The position numbers and the translations under genes are program-made. The notes beneath the pieces are model-generated. The model was given only the letters and a program-made list of their open reading frames with translations, was not told the DNA's origin and searched no databases. Below are positions 32,402 through 43,430 of a stretch of 64,000 bases of DNA, in pieces; the first letter of the stretch is position 1; each line of letters starts with the position of its first letter. This DNA is from Adiantum capillus-veneris (lineage: Eukaryota > Streptophyta > Polypodiopsida > Polypodiales > Pteridaceae): positions 61,293,184 to 61,357,183 of the forward strand of contig CM043942.1 in the NCBI GenBank assembly GCA_014529385.2. The letters run 5' to 3'.

Positions 32402-33620
32402 ACTGGCAAGTGCAAGTCAGCTTCCAATTGTGGTGGGCCTGCAACGCTCTGGCCTCTTTGGCCACGTTGCCCCCCTGCACGAACCTTTCTCTTACCCTTA
32501 TTGACCGCCTTCTGTGCTTGGTCCGTGGACCCATGCTTCCCCCCATCTAGCTAACTTAGTACGTTCACGTGTGTCCTCTTGTCATCGATAACCTGCATAC
32601 AACAAACGACCACATGTTTTGAACTAAGGGCACTCTTCCACCGATAATGCAGGAACACCTTGAGCTTCTCAGCCTTCCATCTTTGGCTTCTCTATCCCAG
32701 CATGCTTCCCAACCTTTGTCTTGTCACTCAATGTCCCGCTTGCCGATTGCGCTCAACTTCTGTGATACATTCCCACGCCGCTCTCCCTTGTCTCATGGGC
32801 AGCCCCAAGGGCTTGGACTGGTCCTTGTGGTCCTTGGGCTTCTTGCGTGCAACCTACAAATAAAATAAACCAAGACATCTAAAACAAAGTCTCAGAAATC
32901 TCCCAACAAACAAGTAGATGATGGCACTTGCAACATACCTCACTAGCCTTGCCAGGAATATTCACATGCAACGTGGGCACGTCATCTATGACCCGTAAAC
33001 TTGACCGTGGGCCATCTTTGGATTTGCCTTTGACACCCTACATCCGAGACAAGAAACTTGTCACACTTAAATCGGAAAGCAATAATATAAACAAGGGCAG
33101 GCAGGCAGGCCAAAAACCTGAACAAGCAACTGAGGGGAGTGACTCTCCAGCAGGCTGAGACGAGCCAGGCCAGACGATGCTCGTGTGTTAACGGATGCCA
33201 AGCCCCATGACTCCACCGTAGACAGATCGAGGAGATCCGGACCCAAGAGCATCGAGCTACTGAGGAGAGACAAAACCAGATGATGGCTCACCCAGCTAGC
33301 TGCGTTCATTAGGGCAGCCCTTGCTCCCGACCCCCCCATGCACCACATTTTACATCCCCCCATTAGCACAGGATGGAGTTAGCTAGATTGATGCATTTGC
33401 ATGGTTGTACTACCCTGAGAATATAGGCATGCACAGATCCCTAGTACTAGAGTTCCAAGGCCCCCCCATAGATCCCATCATCATCCACCAGAAGTTCTTT
33501 TCTTTTGCTCTATACCAGGTTGAATTGTTTTGTCTTTTCCGATAAACGGAGGACATACCCATATGTATACTTGATTTGATTCCTAGGCCGACTTCAGCCT
33601 GACACAGATGCTAAAAAGCT
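32401..33620 (-). other. Unassigned; possible small exons on the minus strand
   Basis: A segment from about 33040 to 32940 lies between a GATGTAG acceptor and a GAG/GTATGT donor and encodes VKGKSKDGPRSSLRVIDDV. A second follows a TTTGTAG acceptor near 32860 and begins VARKKPKDHKDQSKP, phase-compatible. Both are rich in basic residues. No family recognised. The frame closes soon after, so a decayed gene is as likely as a real one. Confidence 0.25.
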
Positions 33621-34297
33621 TTCTTTCTTTCTTTCTCTCTCTCTCTCTCTCAAAATGTAAAGATTGGGTTTGGGACTTGAGACTGGTTGGCAAACAGAAA
33701 CAAAACACTGCTACTGGTTTATGGTAGTGGATGATGTGAGCAATACAGAGTGTCCCTCCACAGGCCATTAGTAGTAGTACAGGCCATTAGTACTAGAAAC
33801 TTTTTTGTATGTTATAGGCTCTTTAGAGAAAATTCAGACTTTCCTATGCTCCAAAGAAAATAGAGATTACACACATGCGTGCACACAGATGTATGTGTAC
33901 AAACTGTTTGTATATATTTACGCATGTATTATCTAACGATGTCAATTTGTCCTGTTTCTAATTAGAAAGGTGTTTGTTACTTTACTGAACAATTGCTATC
34001 ATGGAAAAGGACTTGACACACTTTTTGTTTCCAGTATGATGTTCCTCTTTATCAGCAGCAGCAGTTATCTGGACGACAGTTGCATTGCAATCTCAAATGA
34101 GATCTCTGGAGCTAAAGCATCCTTTGTTTGATCCACTGTTAATTTGTAAAGAGAATTTGTAGACATATTTAACTAATGTACAATGCTGACACACTGCAGC
34201 ACACACACAGATGGCTTCTTTGGTGAATATTCTAGCTCAACTTGTGCTATAAGCTTAGGTTTTGAGAGAGCTATATGTGTATTTGTGGGCCTCCATC
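33621..34297. other. Non-coding, with a short CT tract
   Basis: (CTTT)n/(CT)n at 33621-33652; otherwise no feature seen. Confidence 0.5.
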
Positions 34298-34839
34298 CAC
34301 ATCTGAACAAAAAATGAGGGGGATAGTTAGGCCCTCTCACTAGGGATCCTAATGCCCACCAATATCTTCAGCTTGATGACCAATTGTGGATTGCATGTGC
34401 TCTCTGCTACAGTCTTTTGTAGGTACGTACACCAGCCATATTTATGTGATTGTAAACCAATAGGCTGAGTCAATTGTGTGGAATCATTGTGGGGAATCCT
34501 CTATTCAGCAATTGCTCCTTGGTATGAAGTGAATACTAACGGCAAGTAACTCTATGTCATGAACCATCACAAGCCATCTTATTTTTTATTCCATCACAAC
34601 AGCATAACAATCTTGTTTACGTGGACTTTAAAACTTTTAACACCAATTAAGACATCTACTTGGAGGCAGTAGTTTATGGAAATATTGACATAGGATATTG
34701 TTTTCACGTCATTTTGCATACACTACAAAGGTAGTATAAGTGTGGAGTTGACTCAAACATTTGTACTCTCAAACAAGATGTACAAATGGTTGACGAAATG
34801 GGATTAGATTAATGCACATTATATGACAACTTGGGAATA

Positions 34840-35290
34840 CAATTAGGCGTACAATGTGAAGCATAAGGCTGATGGCTCAATAAGGAGATGCATGGCTATG
34901 TGAAAACTTGTGGCATAGAGTTTGTAAATGCATTTTTATATATTTACATAATGGCAGCCACAGGATCAATGATTTTAATGGTTGCAAAGTTGGAACTTAC
35001 AGTACACTACTATAGAGCGACCTCTTGAAAATGGTGATGTTTGGGAACAAAATTATATGGAGTGGCCTAAGGATTGTGTTCATCCCAACTTTTCACAGTG
35101 GTATGGATTGATTAACCCACTTTATGGGATTAAGCATGCACCAAGACCATGGACAAACAAATCTTCTACCTATCTAGTGTTTAAATTGCCAAAGCTTATC
35201 ATCATTGTTTGCAAAAAACACATTCGTGTAGTAGTTATATCGTTTTATGTGGATGATGTGATCACATTGTCCCAATTTCCACTTGTGTAA
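34840..35290 (+). pseudogene. Copia RT fragment in block X copy 1
   Basis: The plus strand reads YNVKHKADGSIRRC (usual W.YK.K...DG...R.KARLVAKG start, with stops). From 34982 a 102-aa frame follows with NGDVWEQNYMEWPKD, PLYGIKHAPRPW and FYVDDVITL, matching the Y.EQP, SLYGLKQAPR.W and YVDD blocks of copia RT. No flanking integrase or RNase H in the same orientation. Confidence 0.7.
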
Positions 35291-35480
35291 TTAAACCCTC
35301 AGCAACACTTTTATGTGCATACAATATTCTTAAAGTCAAGGTATCCCTTGCATAGTAAAGCACTCTCCTTATAGTATCTAAGTGAAGTTTCCATGGTAGT
35401 TGCATAAAGTATGCCAGTATCATAATACACATACAGGGCATTCCAAATTTTTTAATGTGTTTCACATTCGTCCATTGCAA
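35262..35480 (-). pseudogene. Inverted copia fragment (RT/RNase H connection) in block X copy 1
   Basis: The minus strand reads MQLPWKLHLDTIRRVLYYAR and then DTLTLRILYA, like the H..A.KRILRYL.GT...G..Y segment after copia RT, but on the strand opposite to the RT piece just before it. An internal inversion of the parent element is implied. Confidence 0.5.
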
Positions 35481-35935
35481 ATCTCAGTTGCATATCACAA
35501 GTACATTAATTATTCTATTCTATCACGTCCAATTCAACCTTGACAATCTTTAAAAATTCTTGATATTTTATTTATTATTACATGAGGCTCTTATAGCAAA
35601 AGTTCTATGATATTTGTGTTGATGATGAAGCCTTCCATTGAAGAAACAAGAAAAAATCATTAAATAGTAAAGAACAAAGTAGCAACAACAATGGTGGCAT
35701 GGTTGTACAAATTGTTGCAAGATTTGGGACATGATGTTGTGGGAACCAGGACATCATTTGAGAAGCATATTCCACAAAGAGACCAAGTACAATGAGGTGC
35801 ATTAACATTGTATATGGGAAAAGGTTCTTGCACGTCAAATTGATGAAGTGTTTTTTATTTTGAATATGCATGACTAAAGGCAACATTGTGAACAACATAA
35901 ACCAAGCGTGCGAGACTTTTCAAGGCAACTACCAT

Positions 35936-36318
35936 CACCATTTTAAACTCTTGAAGTTGTACACAAGCCCATTAGATGCCCAACAAAGCCAATCTATTTC
36001 TTGGTCTACATCCATCACCATTCAAACTCTTGTAAGTTGTACTCAATCTCAATGAATGCCTAGCTATCCACATTTCCCTCCAAAAGTCTTAGAAGTTTTC
36101 CCTCCAAAAGTGCTTATAAAACCAAAAGCCTAAAGAGAGAATTTTTTGTATTCATGGAATGCCCTGATGAGACTCAATAAGTTGAAACGTGTTAGCAAAT
36201 GCCATGTTTTTAGTGAAATTCTCTCTTTCCCTTTATCATGTGTATTTTCATATTAACCCTTTTGTATCTTCTCTTGGTGAAGTACTCGCACGCTTGGTTT
36301 ATAATGATATAAGACACA
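35936..36318. repeat. Block Y, copy 1 (LTR-like)
   Basis: Matches 40968-41326. It includes a TATA-like CTTATAAAACC and ends ATATAAGACACA, so it could be an LTR part. It lies after block X here but before block X in the second locus. Confidence 0.75.
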
Positions 36319-36501
36319 TTTTATGATGATATAAGCGATGCTGCTTCCATTTCCCTTACCCATTATTCAACCACTATGTTATGGCCCATTTCCCTTACCC
36401 ATTATTCAACCACTATGTTGTGGCCCACTTCTCTAAAACCTTGGCCCTACTGCGTGGAATCTCCTTCATTTATCTCTCATCCTACGGAGGAATACAAACA
36501 G

Positions 36502-36503
<2 letters not shown>

Positions 36504-36534
<31 letters not shown>
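36504..36534. repeat. (CT)n tract at the 5' end of LINE copy F
   Basis: 15 CT units, then the LINE body. Confidence 0.95.
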
Positions 36535-36536
<2 letters not shown>

Positions 36537-36849
36537 AACAGAAGATTCGAGCCATACTCTCTCGACATCCAGAGTGCAGATGAGGATGGATCCTCACCAT
36601 TTCTTCCATCTTTGTTTCACACACTGTTACATCCAGTTTATCGGGTACCTATTGTATCAGCTGGTACACCCACGTAGTTTTAGATTGTAGTAGTAGTAGT
36701 AGTATTTTGTTCCACTTCTAGTTCTTTTCTAGTTCTTTTGTACCCTGACATGGTATTAGATTCACTATTTTGTAACTGATTGGTCTCATAGGTCATTTTG
36801 GCCTTTTGAAGACGTTAATATAACATTTCATTTCATTTCATTTCATTTC
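36535..36849 (+). mobile_element. LINE copy F (315-bp, 5'-truncated, plus strand)
   Basis: Matches the 3' end of copy E in reverse (ATTCGAGCCATACTCTCTCG near 36547 against 29310). It ends GGTCTCATAGGTC, TTTTGGCCTTTTGAAGACG and four TTTCA units. (CT)n lies on both sides (36504-36534, 36849-36859), the right one continuing into (CA)n to about 36890. This is the cleanest example of a copy inside a CT tract. Confidence 0.9.
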
Positions 36850-36890
36850 TCTCTCTCTCACACACACACACACACATACACACACACACG
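36849..36890. repeat. (CT)n(CA)n tract at the 3' end of LINE copy F
   Basis: Five CT units then about 15 CA units with one TACA interruption. Confidence 0.95.
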
Positions 36891-37289
36891 CACAACTACT
36901 TTCGCTCTACTTTATGGCTAGCGCTCTCCTCGCTTAACAATTTTACTCCATCATTAATACTTTACAAAGAACTTGTTGCCCGCCCGTTTCATTTCTAGGT
37001 TTGAAGCTCTCCATGATCGGTTCTCTAGAATGCTCCCTCAAAGGAAGATTGCAGCTCAATGCGTCTACACCTACGAGGGCTACCCTATTTTGCTCCCTTC
37101 ATGCCCTCCACAATAGCGCTGACCTATTGGCTTCCTTGTCGCAGAGCCGGCCAGTGTCGTAGAGCCAACCAATGTCTTCTCTGCATCTTCGCCAACCAAT
37201 GCCTTCTGTGCGCATCTTCACCCACTTCCCAACCTACCTTTGGCCCTACGCCATATGACACACCCATCAAAGCCATGGATTTTGGGTGC
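36891..37289. other. No gene recognised
   Basis: Open frames on both strands are short and without motifs. Confidence 0.5.
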
Positions 37290-38952
37290 CAATACACCCC
37301 TGTACCTGCCACTTCTAGTAGGACAAAGGGAGAGCAGGTATTGTTGCCGCTTGCCCTCACTCCCTTCCTCCCTCTCTCACTTCCTCTCAAGCTGGTTCGT
37401 CACTGCTTCGTCACTGCCTCATAAACTCAAAACGGCCATACCACACTTACGGCAGCACCTTGCCTCATGTTGCTGTGTTGCTTTTTGCAACCTTCAATGT
37501 TGAAAATCTGGGATAGCTACGACACCTACTATTGATGGTTCTACGGCTTGAGGGGAGGTCTTTGCCCCCATTTTTCTACGGATCTGTGTCTGAGAGAAAG
37601 GGTCTCTTTCTTCAACATGATCGAGATACTCATTTGCAAAGGGACTGCAATGTGTAGGTCACCCCTTTCCATGGCCTTCCATTACACAACAGCATGCCAT
37701 TTTGTTTCACAAATATCAATGGAAATGCTTCATCAGTATTTTCCTATAATACCCATGAGTCCAGCTTGACCCCAGCTATTTTTCTATCCCAATCCACTTC
37801 CCCTTTACTTTGGTAAGCATCTCTACCTAAACATTCTGATTATGCTCAGCAATGATCGACGGGGATGCTTCATCGGAATTTGCTCAGGCGAGGATGCTTC
37901 ATCTAACTTTGCCCTAGTATACTCATACATCTGCCTTAACCTATGTTATAATACCTTTCCCCTCTCCAAAGCCCCATTCCCATTACTCTGTAGAGTGTCT
38001 TTGCCAAATCTCCCTCTATACCTTACTTATGGTAGTAAATGAACCTCTTCCATGGTTATCTCCCTTGATTTACGCTTTTTAGTAGTTACTGGAGCCAGGA
38101 AACAAGAGGATAAACACCAATACACCCCTGTAACTACCACTTCTAGTAGGACAAAGGGAGAGCAGGTATTGTTGCCGCTTGCCCTCACTCCCTTCCTCCC
38201 TCTCTCACTTCCTCTCAAGCTGGTTCGTCACTGCTTCATAAACTCCAAACGGCCATACCACACTTACGGCAGCACCTTGCCTCATGTTGCTGTGTTGCTG
38301 TTTGCAACCTTCAATGTTGAAAATCTAGGATAACTACGACACCTACGATTGATGGTTCTACGGCTTGAGGGGAAGTCTTTGCACCCATTTTTCTACGGAT
38401 CTATGTCTGAGAGTACGGGTCTCTTTCTTCAACATGATCGAGATACTTATTTGCAAAGGGCCTGCAATGTGCAAGCCACCCCTTTCCATGGCCTTCCATT
38501 ACACAACAGCGTGCCATTTTGTTTCACAAATATCAATGGAAATGCTTCATCAGCATTGGCCTATAATACCCATGATTCCAGCTTGTCCCGAGCTATTTTT
38601 CTCTCCCAATCCACTTCCCCTTTACTTTGGTAAACACCTCTACCTAAACATTCTGATTATGCTCAGCAATGATCGACGGGGATGCAATGATCGACGGGGA
38701 TGCTTCATCGGAATTTGCTCAGTCGGGGATGCTTCATCTAACTTTGCCCTAGTATACTCATACATCTGCCTCAACCCATGTTATAATACCTTCCCCCTCG
38801 CCAAAGCCCCATTCCCATTACTCTGTGGAGTGTCTTTGCCAAATCTCCCTCTATACCTTACTTATGGTAGTAAATGAACCTCTTCCATGGTTATCTCCCT
38901 TGATTTACGCTTTTTAGTAGTTATTGGAGCTAGGAAACAAGAGGATAAACAC
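37290..38952. repeat. Direct tandem duplication of an 828-bp unit
   Basis: Unit 1 (37290-38117) and unit 2 (38118-38952) both open CAATACACCCCTGTA and close AACAAGAGGATAAACAC. Unit 2 has an extra 16-base duplication of GATCGACGGGGATGC near 38670 and loses a CGTCACTGCTT repeat near 37400. Open frames in both are short and differ in extent between the units, so it does not look like a selected gene. Confidence 0.9.
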
Positions 38953-38973
38953 TGCAACTTGCCCTCACTGCAA

Positions 38974-38993
38974 ATCCCCCCCCCCCCCCCCCT
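38974..38993. repeat. Poly-C run
   Basis: Twenty C just after the tandem duplication. Confidence 0.95.
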
Positions 38994-39623
38994 TTCTTGC
39001 CCTTTCACTTTATTTCTCAGCTGATCAGCAAGTTCTACTCATTATCTCCTACACTGCTTGTAGATGCAATGGGTATGTTCTGGAAAGAGTTTAGAAGATA
39101 CAGCAAGCCAGCAAACTTCAGCTACTTAATAAGATCAAAAGCTTGTCCTTAGTGCTAAGAACTGAGTTGGAGTGTCTAAGGTGTTTGAACCATCCAATAA
39201 TTGCATCCACAAGTGATGATTCTTGCTCTTATGGACTTCCTTTGCTCCACAAGTGATGATCCATGCCAGATATAGGTCTCTTGCCCTTGCTCAAACTTTT
39301 TTCCTTTGCCCTTGCATTAGTTAAACATCCACTTGTTTCATAGATCTGCTACCCAAGCTGAGCAATCACTATTTCCATCTAACCCATGAGAGAAAACCTC
39401 ATTTGCCCACCTTCAAGTGCCCCTTATTGTCTCCATGCAACCTTTTCTCTCTACTTCACTATCCACTACCATAACAAGGTTTTCAACATACAAGGTCCCT
39501 TTTTAGCTTTGCTAACCTCAAGGCAACTTTACTATCCTTTAAGACCTTAGGGATTAACCTACCCTCACTGCTTTGCACCCCACCTTACAATTGTACAATT
39601 GGTTTATTAATCTCCACATGCAT
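38994..39623. other. No gene recognised
   Basis: No frame with motifs; no repeat noticed. Confidence 0.5.
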
Positions 39624-39783
39624 TTGGTGCAGATGTAGCCTTTCCGAGTAATTTATCACTTTACCCTCATCTAAAAGGCACCAATCTTATAGCTATATGT
39701 GGATTGGTGCAGATGTAGCCCTTCCAAGTAATTTATCACTTTACCCTCTTCTCAAAGGCACCAATCTTATAGCTATATGTGGA
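39624..39783. repeat. Two tandem copies of an 80-bp unit
   Basis: Units at 39624 and 39704 start TTGGTGCAGATGTAGCC and end AGCTATATGTGGA; a degenerate relative lies at about 40265-40345. Confidence 0.9.
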
Positions 39784-40452
39784 TTGTATCCCCCTTCTAC
39801 GTATGTTTTATCCCTTCATCTTGTACATCCGCACCTTGCTAAAATTAATAGCTTGATGTGCCTTGACCCCACCTTCCTTGTTTGTTATTACCCAAAACTT
39901 TAATCATCCTTGACCTTACCTTGAAAGTTAATACCATTTTTCTACCTTGTACATTCCCCGGTCTTTGCCTCGTCTAGTTGGTGACCTAGAACTAAGTTGA
40001 ACCTGACCTCATAAAACTCTAATGCCTAACAAATTAAACCTTGCCCCACTTTGGTTGTCTTAAAACCTTGCATACCTTAACCTATCTTAAAAATACCTCT
40101 ACCTGCTTTTTATTTGCACCTTATTGGATGCAGTGTTATTATCATAACCAACCTCTATTTACTTAACCATCCACCCGTAGGACACAGTTAACACCCTACT
40201 GACACAGACTTGCACCCCACCTTACAATTGTACTAAAGTCTAATTTGTAAATCTCCACATACATCCGATGGAGATGCAACCCTTCCAAGTTCATTTATCA
40301 GTTTAGCCTATGGTAAATTGCACCAATTGTATAGCTTGTCATCGTTCTTTGCCTCACCAGGTTGGTGACCGGTACTAAGATAGCCTTGCCCTCATAAAAA
40401 CTCTAATCCTCAGAAAAGTTAACCTTCACCCCTAGATTCTTTTAAGCTAACC
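39784..40452. other. No gene recognised
   Basis: C/T-rich non-coding stretch with a decayed copy of the 80-bp unit at about 40265. Confidence 0.5.
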
Positions 40453-40655
40453 GTTTGCCTCTACCAAAATCTTGGCCCAAACCTAAACCTAACCTTCCAC
40501 CACACTCTGGGCCCAAACCTTAACCTAAGCTAGCCATGTACATCGCATTCATTGTTTGCCTCCACCAGACTCTTGGCCCAAACCTAAACCTAACCTTCCA
40601 CCACACTCTGGGCCCAAACCTTAAACTAAGCCAGCCATGTACATCGCATTCATTG
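40453..40655. repeat. Two tandem copies of a 101-bp unit
   Basis: Units at 40453 and 40554 share GGCCCAAACCTAAACCTAAC and CATGTACATCGCATTCATTG. Confidence 0.9.
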
Positions 40656-40851
40656 TTGCACAACTCAAGACTTCAATCTTGTATAACAAAAGAGGGTTTA
40701 CAACAAAATCTCTAGTGGAAATTGTTTTAACCCTTATCAAGGATGCTACTGCTTCATGAAACCACCTAGCCATTGGTACCACTTTATGCAATCTCTCTAA
40801 AGATCACCAGAAGTTAAACACCACTCCCAAGGAAATACAGTGACTTTCAAC

Positions 40852-41090
40852 AAAGCCAATCTATTTCTTGGTATACATCCATCACCATTTAAAACTCATA
40901 AAGTTGTACACAAGCCCATTTAATGCCCAACTAGAAAAAGCCAACCTTTTTCTTGGTATACACCCATCACCATTTAAACTCTTGAAGTTGTACACAAGCC
41001 CATTAGATGCCCAACAAAGCCAATCTATTTCTTGGTCTACATCCATCACCATTCAAACTCTTGTAAGTTGTACTCAATCCCAATGAATGC
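40852..41090. repeat. Three degenerate tandem copies of a unit of about 75 bp
   Basis: Each holds CTTGGTATACATCCATCACC (or TCTACATCC) and GTTGTACACAAGCCCATT. The third unit is part of block Y. Confidence 0.8.
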
Positions 41091-41326
41091 CCAGCTACCC
41101 ACATTTCCCTCCAAAAGTGCTTATAAAACCAAAAGCCTAAAGAGAGAATTTTTTGTATTCATGGAATGCCCTGATGAGACTCAATAAGTCGAAACGCGTT
41201 GGCAAATGCCATGTTTTTAGTGAAATTGTCTCTTTCCATTTATCATGTGTATTTTCATACTATCCCTTTTGTATCTTCTCTTGGTGAAGTACTCGCACGC
41301 TTGGTTTATAATGATATAAGACACAT
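40968..41326. repeat. Block Y, copy 2
   Basis: Homologous to 35936-36318, lacking a small internal duplication of TTTCCCTCCAAAAGT present there. It runs directly into block X copy 2 through CACAT. Confidence 0.75.
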
Positions 41327-42912
41327 CTGAACAAAAAATGAGGGGGATAGTTAGGCCCTCTCACTAGGGATCCTAATGCCCACCAATATCTTCAGCTTGA
41401 TGACCAATTGTGGATTGCATGTGCTCTCTGCTACAGTCTTTTGTAGGTACGTACACCAGCCATATTTATGTGATTGTAAACCAATAGGCTGAGTCAATTG
41501 TGTGGAATCATTGTGGGGAATCCTCTATTCATCAATTGCTCCTTGGTATGAAGTGAATACTAACGGCAAGTAACTCTATGTCATGAACCATCACAAGCCA
41601 TCTTATTTATTATTCCATCACAACAGCATAACAATCTTGTTTACGTGGACTTTAAAACTTTTAACACCAATTAAGACATCTCCTTGGAGGCAGTAGTTTA
41701 TGGAAATATTGACATAGGATAGTGTTTTCACGTCATTTTGCATACACTACAAAGGTAGTATAAGTGTGGAGTTGACTCAAACATTTGTACTCTCAAACAA
41801 GATGTACAAATGGTTGACGAAATGGGAATAGATTAATGCACACTATATGACAACTTGGTAATACAATTAGGCGTACAATGTGAAGCATAAGGCTGATGGC
41901 TCAATAAGGAGATGCATGGCTATGTGAAACTTGTGGCATACAGTTTGTAAATGCATTTTTGTATATTTACATAATGGCAGCCACAGGATCAATGATTTTA
42001 ATGGTTGCAAAGTTGGAACTTACAGTACACTACTATAAAGCAACCTCTTGAAAATGGTGATGTTTGGGAACAAAATTATATGGAGTGGCCTAAGGATTGT
42101 GTTCATCCCAACTTTTCACAGTGGTATGGATTGATTAAACCACTTTATGGGATTAAGCATGCACCAAGACCATGGACAAACGAATCTTCTACCTATCTAG
42201 TGTTTAAATTGCCAAAGCTTATCATCATTGTTTGCAAAAAACACATTCCTGTAGTAGTTATATCGTTTTATGTGGATGATGTGATCACATTGTCCCAATT
42301 TCCACTTGTGTAATTAAACCCTCAGCAACACTTTATGTACATACAATATTCTTCAAGTCAAGGTATCCCTTGCATAGTAAAGCACTCTCCTTATAGTATC
42401 TAAGTGAAGTTTCCATGGTAGTTGCATAAAGTATGCCAGTATCATAATACACATACAAGGCATTCCAAATTTTTTAATGTGTTTCACATTCGTCCATTGC
42501 AAATCCCAGTTGCATATCACAAGTACATTAATTATTCTATTCTATCATGTCCAATTCAACCTTGACAATCTTTAAAAATTCTTGATATTTTATTTATTAT
42601 TACATGAGGCTCTTATAGCGAAAGTTCTATGATATTTGTGTTGATGATGAAGCCTTCCATTGAAGAAACAAGAAAAAATCATTAAATAGTAAAGAACAAA
42701 GTAGCAACAACAATGGTGGCATGGTTGTACAAATTGTTGCAAGATTTGGGACATGATGTTGTGGAAACCAGGACATCATTTGAGAAGCGTATTCCACATA
42801 GAGACCAAGTACAATGAGGTGCATTAACATTGTATATGGGAAAAGGTTCTTGCACGTCAAATTGATGAAGTGTTTTTTATTTTGAATATGCATGACTAAA
42901 GGCAACATTGTG
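41322..42912. repeat. Block X, copy 2
   Basis: Second copy of 34298-35890. The copia RT frame lies at 42005-42313 (plus) and the minus-strand frame downstream extends further (42627-43022) because the sequence beyond GGCAACATTGTG differs. Confidence 0.9.
42005..42313 (+). pseudogene. Copia RT fragment in block X copy 2
   Basis: 102-aa frame with the same YMEWPKD, PLYGIKHAPRPW and YVDDV blocks as at 34982, a few substitutions. Not functional: integrase, RNase H and LTR pair are missing. Confidence 0.7.
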
Positions 42913-43430
42913 GAAATATCTTTAGGTGCCCAAAACGTATACAAGCTTAGGATTATGTTAGGTACAAGATTTTGGGCTAAGCTAAAGAAATGTTTGAATT
43001 TCAAGTTCACTATTTGATGCATTGAGTTGGTCTTCTTTATCCAAGCACACCAACGAGATACATGATTATGACATTGATCACCATGATGCTATACCTATTG
43101 TTTCTAGCATCCTTTTTGAGCTAGTAATTAGGTGCAAATTTATAAATTATAGAGGATTCAAGAGAATTAAATCATGATAGAAAGTTAAAATGAAGGATTC
43201 CAATATGTACATAACTCTGGTTTTAGAAGGACACTCAAAATAGTCAAAAGATGTCATGCTTGATATTGACCCCTCTTTGGATACGGGGGATTTTGGAATG
43301 GGTTTACAAACATTTTCCAAATACATGCATGAAATGTTGATATAAGTGATATATGTAAGGTTTAGTGTTTTCTAGCTTAAATAAATAATATTTTTTTACT
43401 ATCTTCAAGTGATTTGTATACTTGGTGCAT
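42913..43430. other. AT-rich, no gene recognised
   Basis: Start of a 7-kb AT-rich stretch that lacks the microsatellites and LINEs of the rest of the window. Confidence 0.4.

Larger units (their letters stand above)
34298..35890. repeat. Block X, copy 1 (1.59-kb duplication)
   Basis: From CACATCTGAACAAAAAATG to GGCAACATTGTG this is almost the same as 41322-42912; differences are scattered single bases and small indels. It contains a decayed copia RT. Confidence 0.9.

Noticed and set aside
32640-33040. Lysine-rich exon-like pieces that briefly suggested an HMG-box protein
   Set aside because: Beyond KKPKD the expected HMG-box residues do not follow in any single frame, so no family was assigned.
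35605-35898. 97-aa minus-strand frame (and its 131-aa counterpart at 42627-43022)
   Set aside because: Conserved only because the block is duplicated; no motif, and composition fits reverse reading of decayed copia sequence.
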